Source: Oscillospiraceae bacterium (GTDB taxonomy: Bacteria > Bacillota > Clostridia > Oscillospirales > Oscillospiraceae). From it: a DNA stretch of 38,514 nt. The notes under the pieces are model-generated. The model did no database searches, was not told where the DNA came from, and saw only the letters and a program-made list of their open reading frames with translations. How positions within the stretch are numbered: position 1 is the first letter of the stretch; each line of letters opens with the position of its first letter. Both the position numbers and the translations under genes were made by a program. The stretch lies in the NCBI GenBank assembly GCA_015068235.1, contig SVKY01000018.1, positions 1-38,514 of the forward strand, in the 5' to 3' direction. Shown here piece after piece: positions 28,607 to 38,514 of the stretch.

Positions 28607-29629
28607 TTGAAAACCAGTGACTTTTACTACGATCTTCCGCAGGAGCTGATCGCACAGACGCCCCTGCTCCAGCGTGACAGCTCTCGCCTGCTCGTTATGC
28701 ATAAGGAAAGCGGTGCAAGAGAGCATCGTCATTTTGCGGATATTTTGGATTATTTACAAGCCGGCGATTGCTTGGTCATGAACAACTCCAGAGTGCTTCC
28801 GGCAAGACTTTTGGGACAACGTCCAACGGGTGGCGCCGTAGAGCTGCTCCTTTTGACACAAAAAGAGGATGATGTTTGGGAATGCCTTGCAAAGCCGGGG
28901 CGTAAGCTTCGCGCAGGCGCTGAGGTCATTTTCGGAAACGGTGAGCTCCGTGCTACAATTCTTTCTGAAACAGAAACCGGTAATCGCATGGTCCGCTTCC
29001 ACTATGAGGGAATTTTTCTTGAAATCTTGGAGCAGCTCGGAAAAATGCCGTTGCCGCCCTACATCAAAGAAGAACTGCACGATGCTGAGCGCTATCAAAC
29101 GGTCTATTCGAAAATCAACGGCTCAGCTGCCGCACCTACCGCCGGTCTTCATTTTACGGAAGAACTTTTAGATCGGATCAAGGAAAAGGGTGTCAAGCTT
29201 GCCTATGTCACATTGCACGTTGGCTTGGGCACTTTCCGCCCCGTCAAAGTCGATGACGTCACCAATCATCATATGCACAGTGAGTTTTGCATGCTCTCGG
29301 AGGAAACAGCACAGATCCTGAACGAAACCAAGCAAAGCAGCGGTCGTATCGTCTGTGTTGGAACGACCTCATGTAGAACATTGGAATCCTTGGCAAATGA
29401 GGACGGAAGCTTCGAAGAGTGTTCGGCATGGACAGATATTTTTATCTATCCCGGTTATCGCTTCAAGGCAATGGATGCGCTGATCACAAATTTTCATTTG
29501 CCGGAGAGCACACTGATCATGCTTGTTTCCGCTTTTGCAGGCTATGAAAATGTCATGGGTGCTTACGCCGAAGCAGTGCAGGAGCGTTATCGTTTCTTTA
29601 GCTTCGGTGATGCCATGCTGATCGTTTAA
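28607..29629 (+). CDS. queA: S-adenosylmethionine:tRNA ribosyltransferase-isomerase
   Basis: 340 residues. QueA transfers and isomerises the ribosyl part of SAM onto preQ1 in tRNA, giving epoxyqueuosine. Family hallmarks are [16 protein letters not shown] at the N-terminus, [24 protein letters not shown] and [12 protein letters not shown] place the start at TTG 28607, because QueA proteins typically begin M-K-T-S-D-F and AAAGGA lies 10 bases upstream; the frame extends to ATG 28586. It is followed 12 bp later by tgt, the enzyme of the preceding step. Confidence 0.96.
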   Translation: MKTSDFYYDLPQELIAQTPLLQRDSSRLLVMHKESGAREHRHFADILDYLQAGDCLVMNNSRVLPARLLGQRPTGGAVELLLLTQKEDDVWECLAKPGRKLRAGAEVIFGNGELRATILSETETGNRMVRFHYEGIFLEILEQLGKMPLPPYIKEELHDAERYQTVYSKINGSAAAPTAGLHFTEELLDRIKEKGVKLAYVTLHVGLGTFRPVKVDDVTNHHMHSEFCMLSEETAQILNETKQSSGRIVCVGTTSCRTLESLANEDGSFEECSAWTDIFIYPGYRFKAMDALITNFHLPESTLIMLVSAFAGYENVMGAYAEAVQERYRFFSFGDAMLIV

Positions 29630-30778
<1,149 letters not shown>

Positions 30779-30786
30779 TTTTGAAT

Positions 30787-30835
30787 AACAATGCCCTGCA
30801 CAGATTTTGGTCTGTGCAGGGCATTGTTATTTGAT
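30787..30835. terminator. Bidirectional terminator between tgt and rnc
   Basis: A perfect 18-bp stem (30787-30804 with 30811-30828) with loop TTTTGG between converging genes. T-rich sequence follows on the plus strand (ATTTGATTATTT). Confidence 0.85.
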
Positions 30836-31539
30836 TATTTGAAATGATTTTCATCGAAATGCGTCTTCAGCTCTTCAAGTGCAACCGATGCAGCTGCCTG
30901 TTCAGCACGTTTTTTGCTTGTGCCGCTACCACTGCCAACCACTTTGCCGTTCAGCTTGACGCAAACACTGAATTCCTTGCAGTGATCCGGTCCGCTCTCT
31001 CCGATCAGCTCATAGGCAAGAACTTGGTCCTTCTTCTGCTGAACCAGCTCCTGTAGCTCGGTTTTATAATCATGGAATTTTTCTGCCACGGAAATTTTCG
31101 GGAGAATCAAGCGCGTGATCAAGCTTTTCGCCGCCTCAAAGCCACTATCTAAATAGACCGAAGCAATGATCGACTCCATCACATCGCACAAAATTCCCGT
31201 CCGTTTGCGACCGCCACCTTGCTCTTCGCCATGTCCAAGGAGCAAAAATGCGCCAATCCCCAAATCATCCGCCACATCGGAAAGATTCTTTTCGCAAACC
31301 AAATCGGCTCTGATCCTTGAAAGCTCGCCTTCTAACTTGCTCGGAAACGAACGATACAAAAAATCCGCCGTAACAAAGCCCAGGATCGAATCGCCCAAAA
31401 ATTCCAGACGTTCGTAGCTTCTCAGGTTATCCTTATACGTCTCGTTTGCATAGGAAGAATGAGACAGCGCCATTTTCAGCAATTCTTTGTCTCTGTATGT
31501 ATATCCAATTGCCTTTTCAAGCTTCGACCACATCATCAT
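30835..31539 (-). CDS. rnc: Ribonuclease III
   Basis: 234 residues. It cleaves double-stranded RNA in rRNA and mRNA processing. The catalytic domain has the signature YERLEFLGDSIL (about 42-53) and the second acidic motif DVMESIIASVYLD (about 117-129). The C-terminal dsRNA-binding domain spans about 157-228 (GSGSGTSKKRAEQAAASVAL). Three successive ATG codons stand at the start; the first overlaps the plsX stop by 4 bp. It is the last gene of the operon. Confidence 0.97.
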   Translation of the reverse strand: MMMWSKLEKAIGYTYRDKELLKMALSHSSYANETYKDNLRSYERLEFLGDSILGFVTADFLYRSFPSKLEGELSRIRADLVCEKNLSDVADDLGIGAFLLLGHGEEQGGGRKRTGILCDVMESIIASVYLDSGFEAAKSLITRLILPKISVAEKFHDYKTELQELVQQKKDQVLAYELIGESGPDHCKEFSVCVKLNGKVVGSGSGTSKKRAEQAAASVALEELKTHFDENHFK

Positions 31540-32558
31540 CTCTCCCTTGCAAGCGTCATACCGGAAACATTCTCCTTGATCGCCTCGCAGAAGCCACAGT
31601 CCACCGCATTGATCGCCTGACGAATCGCCCCACGCATGGCAAGCGCATCAGACGAGCCATGCGCCTTGATCACGGGCTTGGAAATGCCAACGATCATTGA
31701 ACCGCCGATATTGCGGTAGTCCATACTGGATTTCAGATTCTTGATCCCCTTCATGCAGCAAAGCGCACCAAGCTTAGAAATCAAATTTCTGCGGAAAATT
31801 CCGCTGAGCTGGTTGGACATATACTTTGCAGTGCCTTCAATGGCCTTGAGGAATACATTTCCGGAATATCCGTCCGCAACAATGACATCCACATCGCCGC
31901 CGACAGCTTCTCTTGCTTCGACGTTGCCAATGAAGTTGATCATGCCCTTTTCACCGGCTTCCTTCAAAAGGACGTAGGCTTCCTTGCGCAAATCATCGCC
32001 CTTCGTTTCCTCCGTTCCGTTGTTCAAAAGACCGACACGAGGATTCACTTTTTTCAGTGCATGCTTGGCATAAAGCGCACCCATGCAGCCAAACTGCAGC
32101 AAAAATTCAGGTGTGCAAGAAACATTTGCACCGGCATCGATCAAAATCGATTGATTTCCAAGCGGAATGACCGGAGCCAATGCGGCGCGGCGAATGCCAC
32201 GAATGCGCTTGACAAGCAATGTAGCCGCAGTCAAAAGTGCGCCGGTGTTGCCCGCAGAAATGAAAGCATCCCCCTGACCGTCAGCGAGCATCTTCAGTCC
32301 CAAAACCATCGACGAATTGCGATGCTGATGCACCACCTGCGCCGGGTCATCGTGCATTTCGACCACATCATCAGCATGAGCGATCTCAACGCCGGACGGA
32401 AGGGTCTCCCAGCCATTTTTGCGCATACAGGCAAGAATTTCCTCACCTCGTCCCACCAAAATCAGCTGCACATTGAACTCTTTCGCAGATTGCAATGCTC
32501 CGACCACGATCTGTTCGGGCGCATTGTCGCCGCCCATAGCGTCAATTATGATCTTCAT
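31536..32558 (-). CDS. plsX: Phosphate acyltransferase PlsX
   Basis: 340 residues, the normal length. It converts acyl-ACP to acyl-phosphate for phospholipid synthesis. Motifs: IIIDAMGGDNAP at the N-terminus, DAFISAGNTGALL, ILIDAGANV and VADGYSGNVFLK. It overlaps trmFO upstream and rnc downstream by 4 bp each. In many Firmicutes acpP lies between plsX and rnc; here it is absent. Confidence 0.97.
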   Translation of the reverse strand: MKIIIDAMGGDNAPEQIVVGALQSAKEFNVQLILVGRGEEILACMRKNGWETLPSGVEIAHADDVVEMHDDPAQVVHQHRNSSMVLGLKMLADGQGDAFISAGNTGALLTAATLLVKRIRGIRRAALAPVIPLGNQSILIDAGANVSCTPEFLLQFGCMGALYAKHALKKVNPRVGLLNNGTEETKGDDLRKEAYVLLKEAGEKGMINFIGNVEAREAVGGDVDVIVADGYSGNVFLKAIEGTAKYMSNQLSGIFRRNLISKLGALCCMKGIKNLKSSMDYRNIGGSMIVGISKPVIKAHGSSDALAMRGAIRQAINAVDCGFCEAIKENVSGMTLARER

Positions 32559-33865
32559 GCGTTTTCCTCATTTCTCATTGCCTCCAAAAAAGCAAGCGCA
32601 CGGTTGGCAATGGCAAGATTTTTATTGGCTTTTCCTTTCACACGCTCCGTCAGCGGTGCAATGATGCCAAAATTGATATTCATCGGTTGGAAATTCACAA
32701 CAGACTGATCACTGATATATTCTGCCAAAGCACCGATTGCGGTAACATTGGTAAAATTCGGAATTTCCTCGCCACGCAGACGTGCTGCCATACTGACAGC
32801 CGCCAAATATCCCGATGCGCAGGATTCCACATATCCCTCTACGCCTGTCATCTGACCTGCAAATGCCACAAGCGGATGATTGCGATCGGCATAGGTTCTG
32901 TCAAGCAGCTTCGGCGAATTTAGGAATGTGTTACGGTGCATCACACCGTAGCGCACAAATTCCGCATTTTTAAGCGCAGGGATCATCGAAAAAACACGCT
33001 TCTGCTCGGAAAAACGCAGATGTGTCTGGAAACCAACGATATTATAAATGCTGCCTGCCGCATTATCACGACGAAGCTGAACGACGGCATAAGGCTCTCT
33101 GCCCGTTTTCGGGTCTCTCAAACCAACAGGCTTGAGCGGTCCGTAGCGAAGCGTATCCTCGCCACGGCGTGCCATGACCTCGACCGGCATGCAGCCCTCG
33201 AAAACATTCTTGTCCTCGAAGCCGTGAACCTCAGCCTCCTGCGCATTCGCCAGTTCTTTTACGAAAGCTTGATATTCCCAGCGTTCCATGGAGCAATTGA
33301 TATAATCCGCACTGCCTCGATCGTATCTTGATGCAAACCAAGCATGCTCCATATCGACCGAATCGAGCGTGACCAACGGCGCAGCCGCATCGTAAAAATG
33401 CAAATACTCTGAATCGCCAAAATATTCTGCGATCGCATCACTGAGTGCATCCGATGTCAGCGGACCGGTCGCAACGATCACGGGACCTTCGGGAATTTTT
33501 GTCACTTCCTCACCGACAACGGTGATATTCGGATGATTCTTAATTTTTTCGGTAACCAGACCGGAAAAACCGTAGCGATCGACCGCCAAGCAGCCTCCTG
33601 CTTCCACACGGGTTGCATCTGCACATTTCATGATCAAGCTGTTCAAGCGACGCAGCTCCTCTTTAAGCAAGCCGACCGCATTTTCCAAGCGATCGCCACG
33701 CAAAGAGTTGGAGCAAACAAGCTCCGCAAAATCATCACAATGATGTGCAGGCGACATTTTTTTCGGCTTCATCTCATAGAGCTTCACCGCAAACCCACGC
33801 TCAGCCAACTGCCATGCAGCTTCGCTTCCTGCCAAGCCGGCACCGATGACCTTAACTTCTGTCAT
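32555..33865 (-). CDS. trmFO: Methylenetetrahydrofolate-tRNA-(uracil-5-)-methyltransferase
   Basis: 436 residues. TrmFO uses FAD and folate to make 5-methyluridine 54 in the tRNA T-loop. The FAD-binding motif VIGAGLAGSEAAWQLAERG opens the protein; LVCSNSLRGD, VIVATGPLTSD and GQMTGVEGYVES are family signatures. It overlaps topA and plsX by 4 bp each. Confidence 0.97.
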   Translation of the reverse strand: MTEVKVIGAGLAGSEAAWQLAERGFAVKLYEMKPKKMSPAHHCDDFAELVCSNSLRGDRLENAVGLLKEELRRLNSLIMKCADATRVEAGGCLAVDRYGFSGLVTEKIKNHPNITVVGEEVTKIPEGPVIVATGPLTSDALSDAIAEYFGDSEYLHFYDAAAPLVTLDSVDMEHAWFASRYDRGSADYINCSMERWEYQAFVKELANAQEAEVHGFEDKNVFEGCMPVEVMARRGEDTLRYGPLKPVGLRDPKTGREPYAVVQLRRDNAAGSIYNIVGFQTHLRFSEQKRVFSMIPALKNAEFVRYGVMHRNTFLNSPKLLDRTYADRNHPLVAFAGQMTGVEGYVESCASGYLAAVSMAARLRGEEIPNFTNVTAIGALAEYISDQSVVNFQPMNINFGIIAPLTERVKGKANKNLAIANRALAFLEAMRNEENA

Positions 33866-36048
33866 TTTTTCTTTCGTCCTTTTTTCTTGGTCTCCTCAGG
33901 CAGATCCTTTTCGACATTTTCAGTCGTTGCCTGCGGCATCTTCCGCTTATAGCCACGCTTGTCCTCAGGCAGGAATGCAGGGCATTCTTCGTTGATGCAG
34001 AACGGCTTCATCTGTCCCTTTCCCGAGCGCTTGAACATTGTCTGACCGCAGGTGGGGCAATCATTTGCCGTCGGCACATCCCACGTCATAAAGCCGCAAT
34101 CCAAGCCACGCTCGCAAGCATAGAAAACATAGCCCTTTTTGCTCTTGCGCTTAAAGATCGCACTACCGCATTTCGGGCAGCGTCCCGGCATTTTCTCAAC
34201 GATCGGTTTCGTATTCTTGCACTCTGGGAAACCGGGGCAAGCCAGGAATCGACCAAATCGACCGATCTTTACGACCATCTGCTTTCCGCAAAGCTCGCAG
34301 ATCTCGTCAGAAACCTCATCGGGGACCTTGATACGCTTGCCCTCAAGGGCTGCCTCCGCATCGATCATCTCCTGATGGAACCCAGCATAGAAATCCCGCA
34401 AAACCTGCTTCCATGGGATATTTCCCTCTTCGATCTCATCCAAGTGCTTTTCCATATTTGCGGTGAATTCAACGTCAATCACATCGTTGAATCTCTCGAG
34501 CATCAAATCCGTGACGACCTCTCCCAGCGGTGTCGGTGACAAACGTTTATCCTTCTTGATCACATACTCCCGGTCTTGAATCGTTGCAACGATCGAAGCA
34601 TAGGTAGAAGGTCTTCCAACGCCCTTTTCTTCCATTGCCTTGACCAGGGTCGCCTCCGTATAACGTGCAGGCGGCATTGTAAAATGCTGTTCCTTGCTCG
34701 CTTTTTCGCAAAGAAGTCTCTCATCGCCCTTCAAATCAGGCAGTGCATTATGCTTCTCTTCCGCTTCATCGTCCTTGCCTTCCTCATACACTGCGGTAAA
34801 ACCGGCAAATTTCATCATCTGCTGCGATGCACGGAAGGTATGACCGGCACAAACAGTGTCAATCTGAATCGCATCATAACGTGCGTCAGACATTTGGCAA
34901 GCCACAAAACGGCTCCAAATGAGCTTATAAAGACGGTATTGATCCTTCGTCAAGCTGTCCTTGATCATCTCAGGATCCAGATTTACGTTACTCGGGCGAA
35001 TCGCCTCGTGCGCATCCTGCGCGCCTTCCGTCTTGCGGTAACGTCTCGGTGCGCCGGGATAATAAGCCTGTCCGTAACGGGCAAGGATAAAGTCCTTTGC
35101 AGCAGACAATGCCTCTTCGGAGATGCGCAGAGAGTCTGTTCTCATATAGGTGATCAAACCGACGGTACCCTCACCTTCAATATCAACGCCTTCATATAAC
35201 TGCTGTGCGATCGACATCGTGCGGCGAGGTGTCATGTTCAGCTTTCTCGAAGCCTCCTGCTGCAAGGTAGAGGTGATAAACGGCGGTGTGGGCGCACGGC
35301 GCTTTTCAGAGCGCTTGATCGAATCAATGGAAAATTCTTTTCCTTGAATGTCTGCGATCACCTGATCTGTCTGTGCTTCAGTGCTAAGCTCACGCTTTTT
35401 CGTATCTCCGTAGTAACGTGCAGTGAAGCTGCCTTTTTGATCGATGCAGTTCAAAAGCACATCCAAGGACCAATATTCCTTCGGAACAAACGCATTGATC
35501 TCACGCTCACGCTCAACAACCATTCTTGTAGCAACCGATTGTACACGCCCTGCCGACAAACCTCTTCGGATCTTCTTCCAAAGCAGCGGACTGAGTTGAT
35601 AGCCGACAATACGGTCTAAAACACGTCTTGCCTGCTGCGCATCGACAAGATTGCAATCAATGCTCCTCGGAGCTGCCATGCTTTTTAAGATCACATTCTT
35701 CGTAATTTCATTAAACGTTACACGCTTTGTATTCTTTTCCGGCAAATCCAGCAGCTTTACCAAGTGCCACGAAATCGCCTCACCTTCACGGTCCGGGTCA
35801 GTCGCAAGATAGATCGTATCCGCTTTGCTTGCAAGCGTTTTCAATTCATCGATCAATGCCTCTTTTCCGCTCAGCGGACGGTATTCCGGCTCAAAATCAT
35901 TCTCAATCTGCACGCCCAACGTACTCTTCGGCAGATCCCGCAAATGACCCATACACGCACGGACCTCATAGTCAGCACCAAGATATTTTCCAATTGTTTT
36001 CGCCTTCGACGGCGACTCCACGATTACCAAATTTGTTCCCTTTGCCAT
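33862..36048 (-). CDS. topA: DNA topoisomerase I
   Basis: 728 residues from ATG 36048, which has GGAGG 8 bases upstream; the frame extends 6 codons more without support. It relaxes negative supercoils. The Toprim domain has VIVESPSKAKTIGKYLG and ATDPDREGEAISWHL. The catalytic Tyr lies in GLITYMRTDSLR (about residue 300). The C-terminus has three Cys4 zinc modules (CELCGKQ...CPGFPEC, CPKCG...CERGLDC, CPTCG...CINEEC) and a basic tail. Confidence 0.97.
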   Translation of the reverse strand: MAKGTNLVIVESPSKAKTIGKYLGADYEVRACMGHLRDLPKSTLGVQIENDFEPEYRPLSGKEALIDELKTLASKADTIYLATDPDREGEAISWHLVKLLDLPEKNTKRVTFNEITKNVILKSMAAPRSIDCNLVDAQQARRVLDRIVGYQLSPLLWKKIRRGLSAGRVQSVATRMVVEREREINAFVPKEYWSLDVLLNCIDQKGSFTARYYGDTKKRELSTEAQTDQVIADIQGKEFSIDSIKRSEKRRAPTPPFITSTLQQEASRKLNMTPRRTMSIAQQLYEGVDIEGEGTVGLITYMRTDSLRISEEALSAAKDFILARYGQAYYPGAPRRYRKTEGAQDAHEAIRPSNVNLDPEMIKDSLTKDQYRLYKLIWSRFVACQMSDARYDAIQIDTVCAGHTFRASQQMMKFAGFTAVYEEGKDDEAEEKHNALPDLKGDERLLCEKASKEQHFTMPPARYTEATLVKAMEEKGVGRPSTYASIVATIQDREYVIKKDKRLSPTPLGEVVTDLMLERFNDVIDVEFTANMEKHLDEIEEGNIPWKQVLRDFYAGFHQEMIDAEAALEGKRIKVPDEVSDEICELCGKQMVVKIGRFGRFLACPGFPECKNTKPIVEKMPGRCPKCGSAIFKRKSKKGYVFYACERGLDCGFMTWDVPTANDCPTCGQTMFKRSGKGQMKPFCINEECPAFLPEDKRGYKRKMPQATTENVEKDLPEETKKKGRKKK

Positions 36049-36062
36049 GCAGGAACCTCCAC

Positions 36063-37280
36063 TCATTTTCTTACAAAATAATTTCCGCTTTGCTTTTCGG
36101 CAAGCTGTTTGATCTGCAACATCGTCAGCGCCGAGATCACACGGCTTGTCTCCATATCAGACTGCGCCACGATTTGATCCATATGCTGCGGCTCGTCCGA
36201 TAACAGCTTGTATATTGCATTTTCCTCCTCAGGCAGATCCTTCGGTGGCTCTTTCTCTTTAATATAAGTCGTTTGCGGCGGAATGTCAACGTCTTTTTTG
36301 TCGCTTTCCGGCAATGTAAATGCCGGAGAATATATCGGAAGCGACAAACCATACCGTGACGCAAAGATTACTTCAAGATTTTCCTTCTGTCTGCCGTCAG
36401 CCAGCTTGCCGGGATACAGATGCACATAATTCTCCAAAACCTCCCAGCCATTTGTCACAAGCATTGCACCATCACGAAGAAGGTCAAGGTTTCCTTCATA
36501 GTGCTTCACGCCGATATTCCCGGGAATGGTGTATACGTCTCTCCCCTGCTCCAGGGCATGGCTTGCGGTAATAAGTGCGCCACTTCCCTTCGGCGCTTCG
36601 ATCACCAAAGCTCCTACCGACAGACCACTGATGATTCGATTCCTCTGCGGAAAGCTACTGCGATACGTCTTCGCGCCGGGTGGATATTCCGAGATCACGC
36701 AGCCGTGTCGCTCGACCTCCCTGAAAAGCCATATATTCTCTTTTGGATAATAATTATCGATCGCAGTACCGATGACACATATGACGGGCATTGAGGAATC
36801 CAATCCACCTTTGATCGCCATGGTATCAATTCCCCTTGCGCCGCCTGATACAACGATTCCGCCTGAATTTGCGATCAGCTTTGAAAATTGCTTGGCATGC
36901 AATAAGCCATATGTGCTGCATTGTCTGGTACCAATGATCGCAATCGGGACCTCATCATCTAAATTCGTCAGCTTTCCACGGTAATATAAAACCGTCGGCG
37001 GATCGCTGATATTGCGAAGGCGTTTGGGATATAAAGGATCCGCATAGGTCAAGACAGATACCCCAAAATCATCACAGCTGCTTAAAATCTTGTCAGCCTC
37101 GCTCAAATCCTTGTCCAAAACAGGCTCCAACCACGATTTCATAAAGCCTTCGGTCGTCACGCACTGTTCCATTGTCAAAGAATAGATATTCTCAGCCGTA
37201 CCGAACATTCTCAGCAACGATGCCTGTCCACGACTTCCGATCCCATTTCTTGTCGCAAGCCAAATCCAATGAATCAGCAT
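36063..37280 (-). CDS. dprA: DNA-processing protein DprA
   Basis: 405 residues. DprA protects incoming single strands and loads RecA in transformation. Core motifs: IAIIGTRQCSTYG, VVSGGARGIDTMAIKGGL (many relatives have AH in place of AI), FPQRNRIISGLS and GSLIT-like GSGALITASHALEQGR. The C-terminal 65 residues form the DprA winged helix (NAIYKLLSDEPQHMDQIV). It lies 21 bp after the methyltransferase gene and 14 bp before topA. Confidence 0.95.
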   Translation of the reverse strand: MLIHWIWLATRNGIGSRGQASLLRMFGTAENIYSLTMEQCVTTEGFMKSWLEPVLDKDLSEADKILSSCDDFGVSVLTYADPLYPKRLRNISDPPTVLYYRGKLTNLDDEVPIAIIGTRQCSTYGLLHAKQFSKLIANSGGIVVSGGARGIDTMAIKGGLDSSMPVICVIGTAIDNYYPKENIWLFREVERHGCVISEYPPGAKTYRSSFPQRNRIISGLSVGALVIEAPKGSGALITASHALEQGRDVYTIPGNIGVKHYEGNLDLLRDGAMLVTNGWEVLENYVHLYPGKLADGRQKENLEVIFASRYGLSLPIYSPAFTLPESDKKDVDIPPQTTYIKEKEPPKDLPEEENAIYKLLSDEPQHMDQIVAQSDMETSRVISALTMLQIKQLAEKQSGNYFVRK

Positions 37281-37301
37281 AAAAATTTCTCTCTTTAATG
37301 T

Positions 37302-38042
37302 TTATTTGATCATTTGCCACATTGCAATCGCAGCCGCAACACCGGCATTGAGGGATTCGCAGCGTTCCTGCATTGGGATGATAACATGCTTCTCGGCAGC
37401 AGCTAACAGCTCATTTGAAATTCCCTGACCCTCACTGCCGATCACAACAACATAATTCCGCAAATCCACTTCCCGCAAATCTACAGAAGCGCTCGACAAA
37501 GCTGTCGCAGCCAAGGGAAGCTTTTTTCGCAAAATTTCCTGCAACGGAATATATTGCGGCAACGTACGAAAGACAGCACCCATGGAAGCACGAATGGTCT
37601 TTTCCGAAAAAGGGTCGGCGCAGCCGTTTGTCAAAAAAACAGGGATCGAAAAAGCATCTGCAGTCCGCAAGATCGTTCCTAAATTTCCGGGATCTTGGAT
37701 ACGATCAAGCAAAAGCGATCCTGCACAAATATTTTCATCCCTATTCTGCGGCAAACGGCATGTAAATATGACCCCTTGTGGCGTTTTCATAGACGAAAGA
37801 CTCTGCATCAGAGACTCCGGAATTTCGACAATCCGTACACCCTCAGGAAGCTCAGGAGAGGATTTTCGATCCGTAACAATCACATTGGTCAAAAACGGAT
37901 ACCATTTCAGCACTTCAGACAACAGCTTCCATCCATCAGCAACAAATTCACCGCACTCCTCACGATAAGCACGGGAAGTCTGTAATTTACGGATGTGCCG
38001 CAATAATGGATTCTGCGCACTTGTAATCCGTTCTGCTTGCAA
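37302..38042 (-). CDS. TrmH/SpoU-family RNA 2'-O-methyltransferase
   Basis: About 246 residues. TTG 38042 has GAGGTGAG just upstream; GTG 38051 is in frame but overlaps that site. The N-terminal substrate-binding domain (ITSAQNPLLRHIRKL, GEFVADGWKLL) is followed by the SPOUT knot: motif 1 LLDRIQDPGNLGTILRTADA, motif 2 VIGSEGQGIS, motif 3 IPMQERCESLNAGVAAAIAM. It probably methylates 23S rRNA; the exact target cannot be read from the sequence. First gene of the operon. Confidence 0.93.
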   Translation of the reverse strand: MQAERITSAQNPLLRHIRKLQTSRAYREECGEFVADGWKLLSEVLKWYPFLTNVIVTDRKSSPELPEGVRIVEIPESLMQSLSSMKTPQGVIFTCRLPQNRDENICAGSLLLDRIQDPGNLGTILRTADAFSIPVFLTNGCADPFSEKTIRASMGAVFRTLPQYIPLQEILRKKLPLAATALSSASVDLREVDLRNYVVVIGSEGQGISNELLAAAEKHVIIPMQERCESLNAGVAAAIAMWQMIK

Positions 38043-38077
38043 GTCTCTCACCTCGCCACTATTTTTGAATCTTTTTT

Positions 38078-38106
38078 AATATAACACAATTATTTTTGAA
38101 TTGCAA
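38078..38106 (-). promoter_or_regulatory. Promoter of the trmH-like/dprA/topA/trmFO/plsX/rnc operon
   Basis: On the minus strand TTGCAA (38101-38106) and TATATT (38078-38083), 17-bp spacer, about 35 bp upstream of the first gene. Confidence 0.65.
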
Positions 38107-38175
38107 TAGCGTATACCTATATAAATACAATGCTTCCGGAAAATTTATTGATAATCTTCTCTGCTCATTTGCTGA

Positions 38176-38386
38176 AAATTCCGATTGATCGAATAGAACG
38201 TATCAACCACTGTAGGGGATGGTCATGACCCTCCCGTGTGCAGGAACCGCCATGATTGCTTTTAATTATCGTAAAATATTACGTTTTCACATTGGTTTGC
38301 TGCGAAATTTTACCGTTTTCTGTGCGGGAGGATCATGACCCTCCCCTACAGTTCAAAATTTGAAATTCAGCGATCAATCGGAATTT
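38176..38386. repeat. 211-bp palindromic MITE-like intergenic repeat
   Basis: Outer inverted repeats AAATTCCGATTGATCG (38176-38191) and its exact complement (38371-38386). Inner inverted repeats of 27 bp at 38210-38236 and 38325-38351, each containing GGTCATGACC-like or GATCATGACC palindromic cores, differ at two positions. No gene inside. I recall similar CTGTAGGGG...CATGACC units in gut Firmicutes intergenic DNA. It may be mobilised by a transposase in trans. Confidence 0.8.
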
Positions 38387-38410
38387 GATACTAATTTCTA
38401 ATAGGAATGC

Positions 38411-38439
38411 TTGATTATATGTCGTGTATGTGGTATAAT
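38411..38439 (+). promoter_or_regulatory. Promoter of the last gene
   Basis: TTGATT (38411-38416) and TATAAT (38434-38439), 17-bp spacer. Confidence 0.7.
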
Positions 38440-38455
38440 ATAACAGGGTGATACT

Positions 38456-38514
38456 ATGTCTTCACGGTATAAGTTTAGCGAAAAAGAAATCGAAATAATT
38501 GAACAAGCCAGAAA
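38456..38514 (+). CDS. Probable IS630-type transposase or HTH protein (N-terminal fragment)
   Basis: Only 19 codons are visible, starting MSSRYKFSEKEIEIIEQ. The pattern K-F-S-x-x-E-I-x-x-I-E-x-A-R is what I remember from N-terminal HTH regions of IS630-family transposases. GGGTGA precedes ATG 38456. The gene runs off the right edge, so the identity is tentative. Confidence 0.55.
   Translation, partial: MSSRYKFSEKEIEIIEQAR

Overview
The window looks like a chromosomal segment of a gut-type Clostridia bacterium, probably near Oscillospiraceae/Ruminococcaceae. This rests on strong AGGAGG ribosome sites, sigma-A promoters, the dprA-topA-trmFO-plsX-rnc order, and a cysteine-ribbon giant secreted protein. 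The genus cannot be fixed from the sequence alone. Three tRNA neighbourhoods serve as landmarks, and two of them carry integrated elements.

Region 1 (1-11757) is the right part of a large integrative element or prophage abutting the 3' end of tRNA-Ser(GCU). Its tyrosine integrase (10502-11551) lies beside the tRNA. A long minus-strand early operon runs from about 6643 to beyond the left edge: three small HTH regulators, a structured non-coding stretch ending in a tRNA-Cys-like gene with encoded CCA, a replication initiator with an origin-like block inside its gene, DnaB helicase, ParA, ParB, and a DUF7666-like protein with ten 9-residue tandem repeats. A plus-strand module carries a membrane protein, an XRE repressor, a BRCT protein with an acidic helical-repeat N-terminus, and a membrane-anchored DnaQ-type exonuclease. 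A hicA-hicB pair follows. Four copies of the palindrome GGTGTCCAANTTGGACACC are scattered over 7.7 kb, one inside parB; they are candidate parS-like sites.

Region 2 (11758-12990) is chromosomal: two tRNA-Ser genes, an M50 site-2 protease with a small membrane partner, and tRNA-Pro(CGG).

Region 3 (12991-21028) is a complete 8.04 kb integrative element in tRNA-Pro, bounded by an exact 23-bp repeat of the tRNA 3' end. It has an integrase, a CI/Cro-like switch with two operators, an excisionase, a replication initiator with origin-like repeats, a DnaC-like loader, small genes, and then scaffold, major capsid protein and a sigma factor. No terminase, portal, tail or lysis gene is recognisable. 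It looks like a phage satellite with its own minimal capsid module, and is the strongest candidate here for an undescribed system.

Region 4 (21029-38514) is chromosomal: the displaced tRNA-Pro terminator, a decayed PARG-like (TIGR02452) pseudogene, tRNA-Ala(GGC), a 2018-residue secreted repeat protein, queA-tgt behind a leader with possible pseudoknot pairing, and the minus-strand operon trmH-like/dprA/topA/trmFO/plsX/rnc. The window ends with a 211-bp palindromic MITE-like repeat and the start of a probable IS630-type transposase.
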